Source: Streptomyces durocortorensis
GTDB lineage: Bacteria; Actinomycetota; Actinomycetes; Streptomycetales; Streptomycetaceae
Length of the DNA: 64,000 nt
Reading direction: 5' to 3'
NCBI RefSeq assembly: GCF_031760065.1
Contig: NZ_CP134500.1
Coordinates: 1,984,001-2,048,000 of the forward strand
The stretch's first letter is position 1; each line of letters starts with the position of its first letter. This document shows, piece by piece, positions 27,391 to 35,844 of the stretch. The translations under genes were made by a program, and so were the position numbers. Below the pieces are notes generated by a model. That model was not told where the DNA came from. It did no database searches and worked only from the letters and a program-made list of their open reading frames with translations.

Positions 27391-27465
27391 GACCGCATCG
27401 TGCCACGTCCCGTGCACAGGGCCGAATCAGCCAGCCGACGACCTGACCGGTTCTTCCGCCGCACG

Positions 27466-27504
27466 CCGCACCGCCCGCCGGAAGAAGACCGGCGGGCGGT
27501 GCGG
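27466..27504 (-). terminator. dnaJ2 terminator hairpin
   Basis: A 16-bp perfect stem (27466-27481 with 27489-27504) and a 7-nt AAGAAGA loop, 19 nt beyond the dnaJ2 stop. Confidence 0.82.
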
Positions 27505-27522
27505 TGAAAGGCGAAAAGCGGC

Positions 27523-28662
27523 TCAGCGACCGTTGAACGCGTCCTTCAGACGGGAGAACAGACCCTGCTGACCTGGCTGGAACTGGCCGGTGGGCCGCTC
27601 CTCACCCCGCAGCTTCGCCAGCTCCCTCAGCAGCCGCTCCTGCTCCGGGTCGAGCTTGGACGGGGTGATCACCTCGACGTGCACGATCAGGTCGCCCCGG
27701 CCGCCGCCGCGCAGATGTGTGATCCCGCGCCCGTGCAGCGGCACGGACTGGCCGGACTGGGTGCCGGGCCGGATGTCGATCTCCTCCAGGCCGTCCAGCG
27801 TCTCCAGCGGGCACTTGGTGCCCAGGGCCGCCGCCGTCATGGGGATGGTGACCGTGCAGTGCAGGTCGTCGCCGCGCCGCTGGAACACGGAGTGCGGCAG
27901 CTCGTGGATCTCGACGTAGAGGTCGCCGGGCGGGCCGCCGCCGGGGCCGACCTCGCCCTCACCGGCGAGCTGGATACGGGTGCCGTTGTCGACGCCCGCG
28001 GGGATCTTGACCGTGAGCGTGCGGCGCGAGCGGATGCGGCCGTCACCGGCGCACTCCGGGCACGGCGTCGGCACGACCGTACCGAAGCCCTGGCACTGCG
28101 GGCAGGGCCGCGAGGTCATGACCTGGCCCAGGAAGGACCGGGTGACCTGCGAGACCTCGCCGCGGCCGCGGCACATGTCACAGGTCTGGGCGGAGGTGCC
28201 GGGGGCCGCGCCCTCGCCGCTGCACGTGTTGCAGACGACCGCCGTGTCGACCTGGATGTCCTTGGTGGTGCCGAAGGCCGCCTCGGCGAGGTCGATCTCC
28301 AGCCGGATCATGGCGTCCTGGCCGCGCCGGGTGCGCGAGCGGGGCCCGCGCTGCGAGGCCGTTCCGAAGAACGCGTCCATGATGTCGGAGAAGTTGCCGA
28401 AGCCTCCGGCACCGAAACCGCCCGCGCCGCCGCCACCGCCGTTGGCGGAGAGCGGGTCGCCGCCGAGGTCGTAGACCTGCTTCTTCTGCGGGTCCGACAG
28501 CACCTCGTAAGCGGCGTTGATCTCCTTGAACCGCTCCTGGGTCTTCGGGTCCGGGTTGACATCCGGATGCAGCTCGCGGGCGAGCCGACGGAATGCCTTC
28601 TTGATCTCGTCCTGCGATGCGTCGCGGCGTACGCCGAGTACGGCGTAGTAGTCGGTGGCCAC
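27523..28662 (-). CDS. dnaJ2: chaperone DnaJ (DnaJ2)
   Basis: 379 residues, type I DnaJ: J domain (1-70) with the HPD in ELHPDVNPD, Gly/Phe linker (about 75-105), zinc domain with four CxxCxGxG repeats (CNTCSGEG, CDMCRGRG, CPQCQGFG, CPECAGDG), and two C-terminal substrate domains. It is a DnaK co-chaperone. GTG start at 28662 directly after the hrcA stop, so it is co-transcribed with and controlled through the CIRCE element upstream of hrcA. Confidence 0.96.
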   Translation of the reverse strand: MATDYYAVLGVRRDASQDEIKKAFRRLARELHPDVNPDPKTQERFKEINAAYEVLSDPQKKQVYDLGGDPLSANGGGGGAGGFGAGGFGNFSDIMDAFFGTASQRGPRSRTRRGQDAMIRLEIDLAEAAFGTTKDIQVDTAVVCNTCSGEGAAPGTSAQTCDMCRGRGEVSQVTRSFLGQVMTSRPCPQCQGFGTVVPTPCPECAGDGRIRSRRTLTVKIPAGVDNGTRIQLAGEGEVGPGGGPPGDLYVEIHELPHSVFQRRGDDLHCTVTIPMTAAALGTKCPLETLDGLEEIDIRPGTQSGQSVPLHGRGITHLRGGGRGDLIVHVEVITPSKLDPEQERLLRELAKLRGEERPTGQFQPGQQGLFSRLKDAFNGR

Positions 28663-29679
28663 TTACGACTCCGCCAGGATCTGTCCGACGTAACGTGCCA
28701 CTGCGCGTACCGCTCCCATCGTTCCGGGGTAGTCCATGCGGGTCGGTCCGACCACGCCGAGTTTGGCGACTGCTTCGTCGCCCGAACCGTAGCCGACCGC
28801 GACGACGGACGTGGAGTTGAGCCCCTCGTGGGCGTTCTCGTGCCCGATCCGTACGGTCATGCCCGAGTCCGTGGCCTCACCCAGCAGCTTCAGCAGGACG
28901 ACCTGTTCCTCCAGTGCTTCCAGCACCGGCCGGATCATCACCGGGAAGTCGTGTCCGAAGCGGGTGAGGTTGGAGGTGCCGCCGATCATCAGCCGCTCCT
29001 CCGTCTCCTCGACCAGGGTTTCGAGAAGAGTGGAGAGAACCGTGGAGACCGTCCCCCGGTCCTCGCTGTCGAAGGATTCCGGCAGCTCCCGCACCAGCCG
29101 CGGGACATCCGCGAAGCGTCGTCCGACGACCCGGCTGTTGAGCCGGGCCCGCAGATCCGCGAGCGATGCCTCACCGAACGGCGCGGGACAGTCGATCATA
29201 CGCTGCTCGACCCGGCCGGTGTCCGTGATCAGGACCAGCATCAGCCGGGCGGGGGCCAGCGACAGCAGCTCCACGTGCCGCACCGTCGAGCGGGTCAGCG
29301 AGGGGTACTGCACGACGGCGACCTGCCGGGTCAGCTGCGCGAGCAGCCGCACGGTCCGGCCGACGACATCGTCGAGGTCGACCGCGCCGTCCAGGAAATT
29401 CTGGATGGCCCGGCGCTCGGGCGAGGACAGCGGCTTGACGCCCGCGAGCTTGTCGACGAAGAGGCGATACCCCTTGTCGGTCGGGATGCGTCCCGCGCTC
29501 GTGTGCGGCTGCGCGATGAAGCCCTCGTCCTCCAGCACCGCCATGTCGTTGCGGACGGTGGCCGGGGAGACGCCCAGCCGGTGCCGCTCGGTGAGCGCCT
29601 TGGAGCCGACGGGCTCCTCGGTGCCGACATAGTCCTGGACGATGGCGCGCAGCACTTCGAGTCTGCGTTCGCTGAGCAT
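28663..29679 (-). CDS. hrcA: heat-inducible transcription repressor HrcA
   Basis: 338 residues. N-terminal winged helix ([20 protein letters not shown], then [35 protein letters not shown]), then the HrcA dimerisation/GAF-like domains ending [20 protein letters not shown]. It binds CIRCE and represses chaperone genes at normal temperature. The ATG at 29679 has GGAGGTG upstream. The CIRCE at 29716-29742 shows autoregulation of hrcA-dnaJ2. Confidence 0.97.
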   Translation of the reverse strand: MLSERRLEVLRAIVQDYVGTEEPVGSKALTERHRLGVSPATVRNDMAVLEDEGFIAQPHTSAGRIPTDKGYRLFVDKLAGVKPLSSPERRAIQNFLDGAVDLDDVVGRTVRLLAQLTRQVAVVQYPSLTRSTVRHVELLSLAPARLMLVLITDTGRVEQRMIDCPAPFGEASLADLRARLNSRVVGRRFADVPRLVRELPESFDSEDRGTVSTVLSTLLETLVEETEERLMIGGTSNLTRFGHDFPVMIRPVLEALEEQVVLLKLLGEATDSGMTVRIGHENAHEGLNSTSVVAVGYGSGDEAVAKLGVVGPTRMDYPGTMGAVRAVARYVGQILAES

Positions 29680-29715
29680 CGCGCACACCTCCAGCTGTCG
29701 TTCTCCGGTCCCTGT

Positions 29716-29742
29716 CTGGCACTCGGTGCGTACGAGTGCCAG
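29716..29742 (-). promoter_or_regulatory. CIRCE element (HrcA operator)
   Basis: CTGGCACTC (29716-29724), 9-nt spacer, GAGTGCCAG (29734-29742): a perfect inverted repeat with the CIRCE spacing and core GCACTC-N9-GAGTGC, 37 nt upstream of hrcA. Confidence 0.93.
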
Positions 29743-29843
29743 CAATCCCCCGGTCAGTGTACGGGGGCGGGGTGGGGCGTGGGCAAGGGCGACCGGCCAG
29801 GTCCCGGCGGGAGACCGCAGGTCGTTGCCGATAGCGTCGCCGT

Positions 29844-30575
29844 ATGGACGTCGCTTGGGAAGACTTCGGCTGGGAGCGGTTGGGCAACGGTATCGGCCGA
29901 CGGCGGCTCCCCGGCTGGGACGCCACCGTCGCGCTGGTCGCCGGGACGGAGGGCGTGCTGCTCCACGACACGGGTTCGACGCTGCGCGAGGGCGTCGAGC
30001 TGCGGCGGCAGGCCGAGGCGCTGCTCGGTCGCAGGGTGACGCATATCGCACTGAGCCACCCTCATTTCGATCACGTACTGGGCACGGCGGCGTTCGCCGG
30101 GGCCCAGGTGTACGGGTCGGCGGGCCTCACGGCCCTGCTGCGGGACAGGGGGCAGGAGCTGTACGCGTCGGCGGTGCACCACGGGGTGCCGGAGGACGAG
30201 GCGGCCGGGTCGGCGGACACGCTGGTGGCCCCGCGCCACGAGGTGCACGGCGAGCGGACGCTGGATCTGGGCGGCGGCCGCCGGGTGCTGCTGGCCGACC
30301 TGGGCCCCGCGCACAGCAGCCACGACCTCGCGGTGCTGGTGCCGGGGGCGGGCCCGGACCCGGCGGTGGTGCTCTGCGGTGATCTGGTCGAGGAGTCGGG
30401 CGAACCGCAGGCGGGCCCGGACGCGGTCACCTCGCGCTGGCCGGCCGCGCTGGACCGGCTGCTGGAGCTGGGCGGCGAGGACGCGGTGTACGTACCGGGG
30501 CACGGGGCGGCTGTCGACGCGGCGTTCGTCCGGGCGCAACGGGCGGCACTGGCGGAGCGGTTCGCGGTGGCGTGA
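29844..30575 (+). CDS. MBL-fold metallo-hydrolase
   Basis: 243 residues. [15 protein letters not shown] carries the HxHxDH-like motif (here HPHFDH), followed by [26 protein letters not shown] and [14 protein letters not shown] with the later metal ligands. Probably a hydrolase with unknown substrate. Divergent from hrcA across the CIRCE region. The stop is followed by repeats of GCGTGAGG. Confidence 0.88.
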   Translation: MDVAWEDFGWERLGNGIGRRRLPGWDATVALVAGTEGVLLHDTGSTLREGVELRRQAEALLGRRVTHIALSHPHFDHVLGTAAFAGAQVYGSAGLTALLRDRGQELYASAVHHGVPEDEAAGSADTLVAPRHEVHGERTLDLGGGRRVLLADLGPAHSSHDLAVLVPGAGPDPAVVLCGDLVEESGEPQAGPDAVTSRWPAALDRLLELGGEDAVYVPGHGAAVDAAFVRAQRAALAERFAVA

Positions 30576-30648
30576 GGTCGTGGCATGCGGCTGCGGCGTG
30601 AGGATTCCCACGGTGGCGGAACGGCTCCCTGAGGGTCGCGGCGTGAGG
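30570..30648 (+). repeat. GCGTGAGG repeats at and after the MBL gene stop
   Basis: GCGTGAGG at 30570-30577 (containing the TGA stop), 30596-30603 and 30641-30648, with similar flanks (GGTGGCGTGAGG, TGCGGCGTGAGG, CGCGGCGTGAGG). The first spacing is 26 nt. Confidence 0.6.
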
Positions 30649-30682
30649 TTTGTCGCGCCGGTGTGACGATTATCGTCGGGGC

Positions 30683-31501
30683 ATGCGCAGCTACCAGCCG
30701 GACCTGACCCCGCCGTGGAAGCGGTCCGCCCCCGTGCCCGAGGTCCCCGCCGAGCCCGATCTGGTCGTGGAGGAGGTCGCCACCGGCTTCTGCGGGGCGG
30801 TGATCCGCTGCGAGAAGACGGCCCAGGGGCCCACGGTCACCCTGGAGGACCGCTTCGGCAAGCACCGGGTGTTCCCGATGGAGGCCCGCGGCTTCCTGCT
30901 GGAGGGCAAGGTCGTCACACTGGTACGCCCGTCGGCGGGCGGTCCGGTGCGCCCCGCCCGTACGGCCTCCGGTTCGGTGGCGGTGCCCGGTGCGCGGGCC
31001 CGGGTGGCGCGGGCCGGGCGGATCTATGTGGAGGGCCGGCACGACGCGGAGCTGGTCGAGCGGGTGTGGGGCGACGACCTGCGCATCGAGGGCGTGGTCG
31101 TGGAGTACCTGGAGGGCATCGACGACCTTCCCGCGATCGTCGGGGAGTTCGCACCGGGTCCTGACGCGCGGCTGGGGGTGCTGGTGGACCATCTGGTGCC
31201 CGGCTCCAAGGAGTCCCGGATCGCCGAGCGGGTGACCGGTGCTCATGTGCTGGTGGTGGGGCACCCGTACATCGACGTGTGGGAGGCGGTGAAGCCGTCC
31301 TCGGTCGGGATCGGCGCCTGGCCGGTCGTACCGCGCGGGCAGGACTGGAAGACGGGGGTGTGCCGGGCGCTGGGGTGGCCGGAGAACACCGGGGCGGCCT
31401 GGCAGCACATTCTGTCGAAGGTGCACAGCTACAAGGATCTTGAACCACAACTCCTGGGCCGCGTGGAGGAATTGATCGACTTCGTCACCCTTCCGGCCTG
31501 A
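30683..31501 (+). CDS. DUF3097 family protein, Toprim-like
   Basis: 272 residues. The central GRIYVEGRHDAELVERVWGD, VVVEYLEGIDDLPAIVGEF and LGVLVDHLVPGSKES pattern resembles a Toprim-like nucleic acid enzyme core (Glu, then DxD-like positions). The remainder (MRSYQPDLTPPWKRSAPVPE; KVHSYKDLEPQLLGRVEELI) is what I recall as DUF3097, an actinobacterial family of unknown role. The ATG at 30683 is chosen; ATG/GTG at 30650 adds 11 residues. Confidence 0.85.
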   Translation: MRSYQPDLTPPWKRSAPVPEVPAEPDLVVEEVATGFCGAVIRCEKTAQGPTVTLEDRFGKHRVFPMEARGFLLEGKVVTLVRPSAGGPVRPARTASGSVAVPGARARVARAGRIYVEGRHDAELVERVWGDDLRIEGVVVEYLEGIDDLPAIVGEFAPGPDARLGVLVDHLVPGSKESRIAERVTGAHVLVVGHPYIDVWEAVKPSSVGIGAWPVVPRGQDWKTGVCRALGWPENTGAAWQHILSKVHSYKDLEPQLLGRVEELIDFVTLPA

Positions 31502-31542
31502 TGTCCAGGGCCTGACACCGGTCTGATGTGGGCCTGACCGCG
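31495..31542 (+). repeat. 25-nt tandem repeat at the DUF3097 gene stop
   Basis: 31495-31519 and 31520-31542 share GG(C/T)CTGATGT, then GGGCCTGAC, period 25 with a 2-nt deletion in the second copy. The first copy holds the TGA stop (31499-31501). Confidence 0.82.
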
Positions 31543-31658
31543 CCCCCTCCAGGACGATCATGTGCCGATCCCTGTGAATGCCTGCGCCCCACGCGCACCA
31601 TCGGTTATTGAGGGTGGGGACACGGGCTCATGGACACACGGGGGAAGGGCACGGGGCG

Positions 31659-34535
31659 ATGGCGCGCGAGGTCTGGCGGGACAGTGCGGACAATGAGGCG
31701 GCCTCCGCCGTCTTCCACCTGATGCAGCAGCTGATCGACCGGTACCGGGTGAACCGGCCGGTGATGCCGCTCGTGGTCGCCCAGGCGGCGGACGCCGGGG
31801 CCGGGCCGGAGATCGACGCCCGGGTCGAGCGGCTCGTCCACCAGGTGCATCAGGCCAACGAGCTGCGCCGGGTGCCGGTGCGGCTGCTGGACGGCGACGG
31901 GGCCACACCGTACGAAGCGGCGCTCGACATGGTGCGCACGCTGTCCGAGAAGCCGTGGGAGACCCGCGAGAACGCCCAGTACAAGCCGTTCCCCTTTCCG
32001 CGCTCCCGGCTGCTCGGGGCGGTCGAGCAGGCGACCGCGACGGTGGTCGAGCAGTCCGGCGGCGGCGCGGAGGGGGTGCGCGAGGAAAGGATTCTGGAGC
32101 AGCTGAGCCGGTTGCGCTGGCGGGCGGACCGGCCGCGCCGGGGCAACTGGTGGGACTCGCTGCGGGATTCGGTGCGGCCGGAGACCTTCGTCGGCGCGCT
32201 GTTCATCGCGCTGCTCAGTGTGCTGTTCGGGGAGATCGACTGGCTGCTGACGGCCCTGGTGGCGGCGGGCGCGCTGATCGCCCTGGCCGTCGCGGGGCTG
32301 CTGACCCGGGCCGCGCCGCCGCTGCTGTGGCTGCGCCGGGCCAGCCGCTGGTTCGCCACCACCTCCTCACTGGCTGCCTCCAGCACCGGCTATCCCTCGG
32401 ACGGCTGGTCGTGGTTCTCGCCGAGCGGTTCGTGGCGGGTGATCCGGGCTCGGGCGGCGGCGGTCGCGGAGCGGGTGGCGGACGCGGGGGCGGGCGACGA
32501 GCACGCGCGCCAGTTCCATCTGGAGCTGCGGGTGCAGGCGCTGCTGGAGGACCTGCGGCACGCCTACCGGCCGCACGCGCTGGACTGGCGGCGCAGCAAG
32601 CGCACGGTGCCGCCGGTGGTGTTCCTGCCCCGGGCCACCCAGGACGACGGCGGCATCCTGCTGATCAACGCGATCAACAACGTACGGTCGCGGCGCAGTG
32701 AGGTCGATCCGCTGCTGCTGCTCGCCTCGCTGCCGGCCGCCGAGATCATGCGGCACACTCCGCCGCTGCCCCCGGAGCGGCCGGGTCCCGGCGCGCCGAC
32801 CGGTGCGTCGGGGGCCCGGGCCAGATACGAGCGATGGGTCGACGATCTGAGCCTGGGGCAGTCGCCGGTGGCGGCCGCGACGCTGGCGTGGGTGCTGCGG
32901 CTGCCGCTGTCCACGGAGAAGCTGACCCACGAGCACGCCCACGCCCAGCTGGTGACCTACCGGGTGCGGCGCACCTGGGCGTGGTGGGTGATGTCGCGGG
33001 CGAGCATCGCGCTGGTCGTGGTGGGCAGCCTGCTGGGGGCGTTCCTGTGGGCCGGGCACTGGCGGGAGACGTACTGCCACGGCCCGCTGACCGACCGCAA
33101 CACGGACGCGATCTGGGCCGGGGCCGACGGGGACCGGGAGTGCGTCGGGGTGGCGACCGCGCCCGAGGTGCGGTTCGCACGCGGCAACGGCCTGGAGCTG
33201 AACGGGGCCGGGAAGGGGATCACGTTCGACCGGATCGAGCGGGCGATCCGCGAGGAGAACGCGGACATCGAGCCGGGCGACCGGTACGTCACGGTCATCT
33301 ACGCCGGTCCGCTCACCTCCACGGGCAGGGACCGCGAGGAGACCCGCAAGGGCCTGGAGGAGCTGACCGGCGTCTACCTCCAGCAGCGGGCGGTGAACAA
33401 GACCGTGCGGCGGTCGGTCAAGCTGCGGGTGCTCACCGCCAACGGCGGCGAGGACATGCTGCGGCAGCTCACCGCCGTCCGCAAGATCATCGAGGTGGCG
33501 GAGCGTGACCCCACGGTGGTCGGCGTGGTGGGCCTGGGCCGTAACACCGACGAGAGCGACGACGCGGCGGCGCTGCTGCGCGACGCCGGGCTGCCGCTGG
33601 TCAACACGACGAACTCCAGCAGCGACCTCCCCCGCCGGTACCCCAACTACTTCGGTCTCGCGGCGACGGACGAGGAGCAGACGTACGCGCTGGGGCTGGT
33701 CGCCGGGCAGATCGCGAAGACCATGGAGGCCCCGCACTCGATCGTGCTGTCGCGCCGGGCCCGGAACGGGGACAAGGACCGCTACACCGCCGAGCAGCGG
33801 GCCGCGGGCAAGGAGATGCTCCGGGACGCGGGCTTCACGCTGGGCCGGGACGTGGAGTACGGCCTCGCGGGCGGCGCCAGTCTCAACGCCCCGCTGACCA
33901 CCATCTGCCAGGCCGAGCGGGTCCCGGACGCGCTGTACTTCGCGGGGCGCGTCGAGGACGTACGGACCCTGATGCGGGGCCTGTCGGAGACCACCGGGTG
34001 CTCGGACCGGCGGATGACGGTGTTCACGGGCGACGATCTAACGAAGAGCACGTTCAGCGACAGCACGTCCATCGCGACGAACGTCACGCTCTACCACAGC
34101 TCGCTCGCCCCGCTGGACCGGGGAAAGAACCTCGGCTTCTACGGGGACGCGCACCGCACCCTGCGGGCCCTGCACCCGGAGGGCCAGGTCACGAGCCTGG
34201 CCTCGGGGCGGCCTGCGTACGAGGACGAGCTGTTCGCCAGCGGGCAGACCGTCATCGCCTACAGCGCGACGGCGGCCCTGTACGACGCCGCCGCACGCGG
34301 GGACGCCCCCCGGAGCGCCGCCGAGACGTGGGCGACGCTGCACACGGTGGACCTGAACAACATGCCCACGGGAACGATCTCGTTCAGCCGGGCGAAGGCC
34401 TCGGTCTCCGACAACGTGCACGGCCTGAACATAGTCAAGGTGGTCCGCCCCGGGCCGACCGCCGAGCGGACCCTCGTCTGCGGCAAGCCCGCCGGGGTCG
34501 CACCGCCGCTGACGGCGAAGGACTGCAAGCCGTGA
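31659..34535 (+). CDS. large membrane protein with extracytoplasmic periplasmic-binding-protein-like domain
   Basis: 958 residues. Residues 1-175 are soluble; two adjacent membrane segments follow (about 178-222, VGALFIALLSVLFGEIDWLL, then ALVAAGALIALAVAGLL); a second soluble region spans 223-446 (VVFLPRATQDDGGILLINAI); a third membrane segment lies at about 447-468 (ASIALVVVGSLLGAFLWAGH). The rest resembles a type 1 periplasmic-binding fold of the Leu/Ile/Val type (VVGVVGLGRNTDESDDAAAL; PNYFGLAATDEEQTYALGLV). It looks like a sensor or receptor, not a free transporter subunit; no permease or ATPase gene is adjacent. The function is unknown. Confidence 0.75.
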   Translation: MAREVWRDSADNEAASAVFHLMQQLIDRYRVNRPVMPLVVAQAADAGAGPEIDARVERLVHQVHQANELRRVPVRLLDGDGATPYEAALDMVRTLSEKPWETRENAQYKPFPFPRSRLLGAVEQATATVVEQSGGGAEGVREERILEQLSRLRWRADRPRRGNWWDSLRDSVRPETFVGALFIALLSVLFGEIDWLLTALVAAGALIALAVAGLLTRAAPPLLWLRRASRWFATTSSLAASSTGYPSDGWSWFSPSGSWRVIRARAAAVAERVADAGAGDEHARQFHLELRVQALLEDLRHAYRPHALDWRRSKRTVPPVVFLPRATQDDGGILLINAINNVRSRRSEVDPLLLLASLPAAEIMRHTPPLPPERPGPGAPTGASGARARYERWVDDLSLGQSPVAAATLAWVLRLPLSTEKLTHEHAHAQLVTYRVRRTWAWWVMSRASIALVVVGSLLGAFLWAGHWRETYCHGPLTDRNTDAIWAGADGDRECVGVATAPEVRFARGNGLELNGAGKGITFDRIERAIREENADIEPGDRYVTVIYAGPLTSTGRDREETRKGLEELTGVYLQQRAVNKTVRRSVKLRVLTANGGEDMLRQLTAVRKIIEVAERDPTVVGVVGLGRNTDESDDAAALLRDAGLPLVNTTNSSSDLPRRYPNYFGLAATDEEQTYALGLVAGQIAKTMEAPHSIVLSRRARNGDKDRYTAEQRAAGKEMLRDAGFTLGRDVEYGLAGGASLNAPLTTICQAERVPDALYFAGRVEDVRTLMRGLSETTGCSDRRMTVFTGDDLTKSTFSDSTSIATNVTLYHSSLAPLDRGKNLGFYGDAHRTLRALHPEGQVTSLASGRPAYEDELFASGQTVIAYSATAALYDAAARGDAPRSAAETWATLHTVDLNNMPTGTISFSRAKASVSDNVHGLNIVKVVRPGPTAERTLVCGKPAGVAPPLTAKDCKP

Positions 34536-34550
34536 GAGGGCGCGCCGGGA

Positions 34551-35783
34551 TCAGTCGACGAGGTCGCGGACGACGGCGTCGGCCAGGAGCCGCCCGCGCA
34601 GGGTGAGGACCGCGCGGCCCTCTTCGTACGGCCGCGGCTCCAGCAGGCCGTCGGCCAGGGCACGGTGGGAGGCGGCGAGGCCGTCGGGTTTCAGGAGGGA
34701 GAGCGGGCAGCCCTCGCGAAGCCGCAGCTCCAGCAGGATGCGCTCGACCCTGCGGTCCTCATCGGCGAGGATCTCGCGGCCCGCGCCGGGCGACCTGCCC
34801 TCGGCGAGCGCCTGCGCGTACGCGCCCGGGTGCTTCACGTTCCACCAGCGGACCCCGCCGACGTGGCTGTGGGCTCCGGGGCCCGCGCCCCACCAGTCGG
34901 CGCCGCGCCAGTACAGCTCGTTGTGGAGGCAGCGGCCCGCCTCGGTGGTGGCCCAGTTGGAGACCTCGTACCAGTCGAACCCGGCGGCGGCGAAGGCCTC
35001 GTCCGCGATCAGATAGCGGTCGGCGTGGGCGTCGTCGTCGGTCATGGGGATCTCGCCGCGCCGGATGCGGCGGGCGAGCTGGGTGCCCTCCTCGACGATG
35101 AGCGCGTACGCGGAGACGTGGTCGGGGCCCGCGCCGATCGCCGCGTCCAGGGTGGCCCGCCAGTCGTCGTCCGACTCGCCGGGGGTGCCGTAGATCAGAT
35201 CGAGGTTGACGTGGTCGAAGCCCGCGGCCCGCGCCTCGGCGACACAGGCCTCGGGGCGGCCGGGGGTGTGCGTGCGGTCCAGGATCTTCAGGACGTGCTG
35301 CTTGGCGCTCTGCATTCCGAAGGAGACCCGGTTGAAGCCGCCCTCGCGCAGCGCGGAGAGATAGGCCGGATCGACGGACTCCGGATTGGCCTCGGTGGTG
35401 ATCTCCGCGTCCTCGGCGAGCCCGAACTCGTCCCTGATCGCCGCCAGCATCCGTACGAGGTCGGCGGCGGGCAGCAGGGTGGGGGTGCCGCCGCCGACGA
35501 AGACCGTACGGACAGGGCGGAGGTCGTCGCCGAGGACCTCGCGAGCCTGGCGGACCTCCTCGATCAGGTGGGCGGCGTAGTTGTCCCGGGAGGCCAGGGC
35601 GCCGCCGGAGCCGCGCAGCTCGGTGGCGGTGTAGGTGTTGAAGTCGCAGTAGCCGCAGCGGGTGGCGCAGTACGGAACGTGCAGGTAGAAGCCGAGCGGG
35701 CGGTCGGCTGCGCCTTCCAGGGCATGGCGGGGCAGCGCCCCGTCGTCGGGCACGGGCTCACCATCGGGCAGTACGGAAGGCAT
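34551..35783 (-). CDS. hemW: radical SAM heme chaperone HemW
   Basis: 410 residues. Radical SAM motif CATRCGYC within YLHVPYCATRCGYCDFNTYT (CxxxCxxC), GGGTPTLL, EANPESVDPAYL, RVSFGMQSA, NLDLIYGTPGE and LHNELYWRGADWWGAGPGAH. HemW-type proteins traffic haem; earlier annotations as coproporphyrinogen III oxidase (HemN-like) are usually wrong for this branch. ATG 35783 is chosen; ATG 35792 is in frame. Confidence 0.94.
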   Translation of the reverse strand: MPSVLPDGEPVPDDGALPRHALEGAADRPLGFYLHVPYCATRCGYCDFNTYTATELRGSGGALASRDNYAAHLIEEVRQAREVLGDDLRPVRTVFVGGGTPTLLPAADLVRMLAAIRDEFGLAEDAEITTEANPESVDPAYLSALREGGFNRVSFGMQSAKQHVLKILDRTHTPGRPEACVAEARAAGFDHVNLDLIYGTPGESDDDWRATLDAAIGAGPDHVSAYALIVEEGTQLARRIRRGEIPMTDDDAHADRYLIADEAFAAAGFDWYEVSNWATTEAGRCLHNELYWRGADWWGAGPGAHSHVGGVRWWNVKHPGAYAQALAEGRSPGAGREILADEDRRVERILLELRLREGCPLSLLKPDGLAASHRALADGLLEPRPYEEGRAVLTLRGRLLADAVVRDLVD

Positions 35784-35844
35784 AGGGACCATTGTCGCTC
35801 GCCGCGGGAGTCCGCCGGACCGGGCCGCCTTTCACCGGCACGCT

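Noticed and set aside
27679..30039. 786-residue open frame on the plus strand over dnaJ2-hrcA
   Set aside because: Antisense shadow of two well-defined genes and crosses the CIRCE element.
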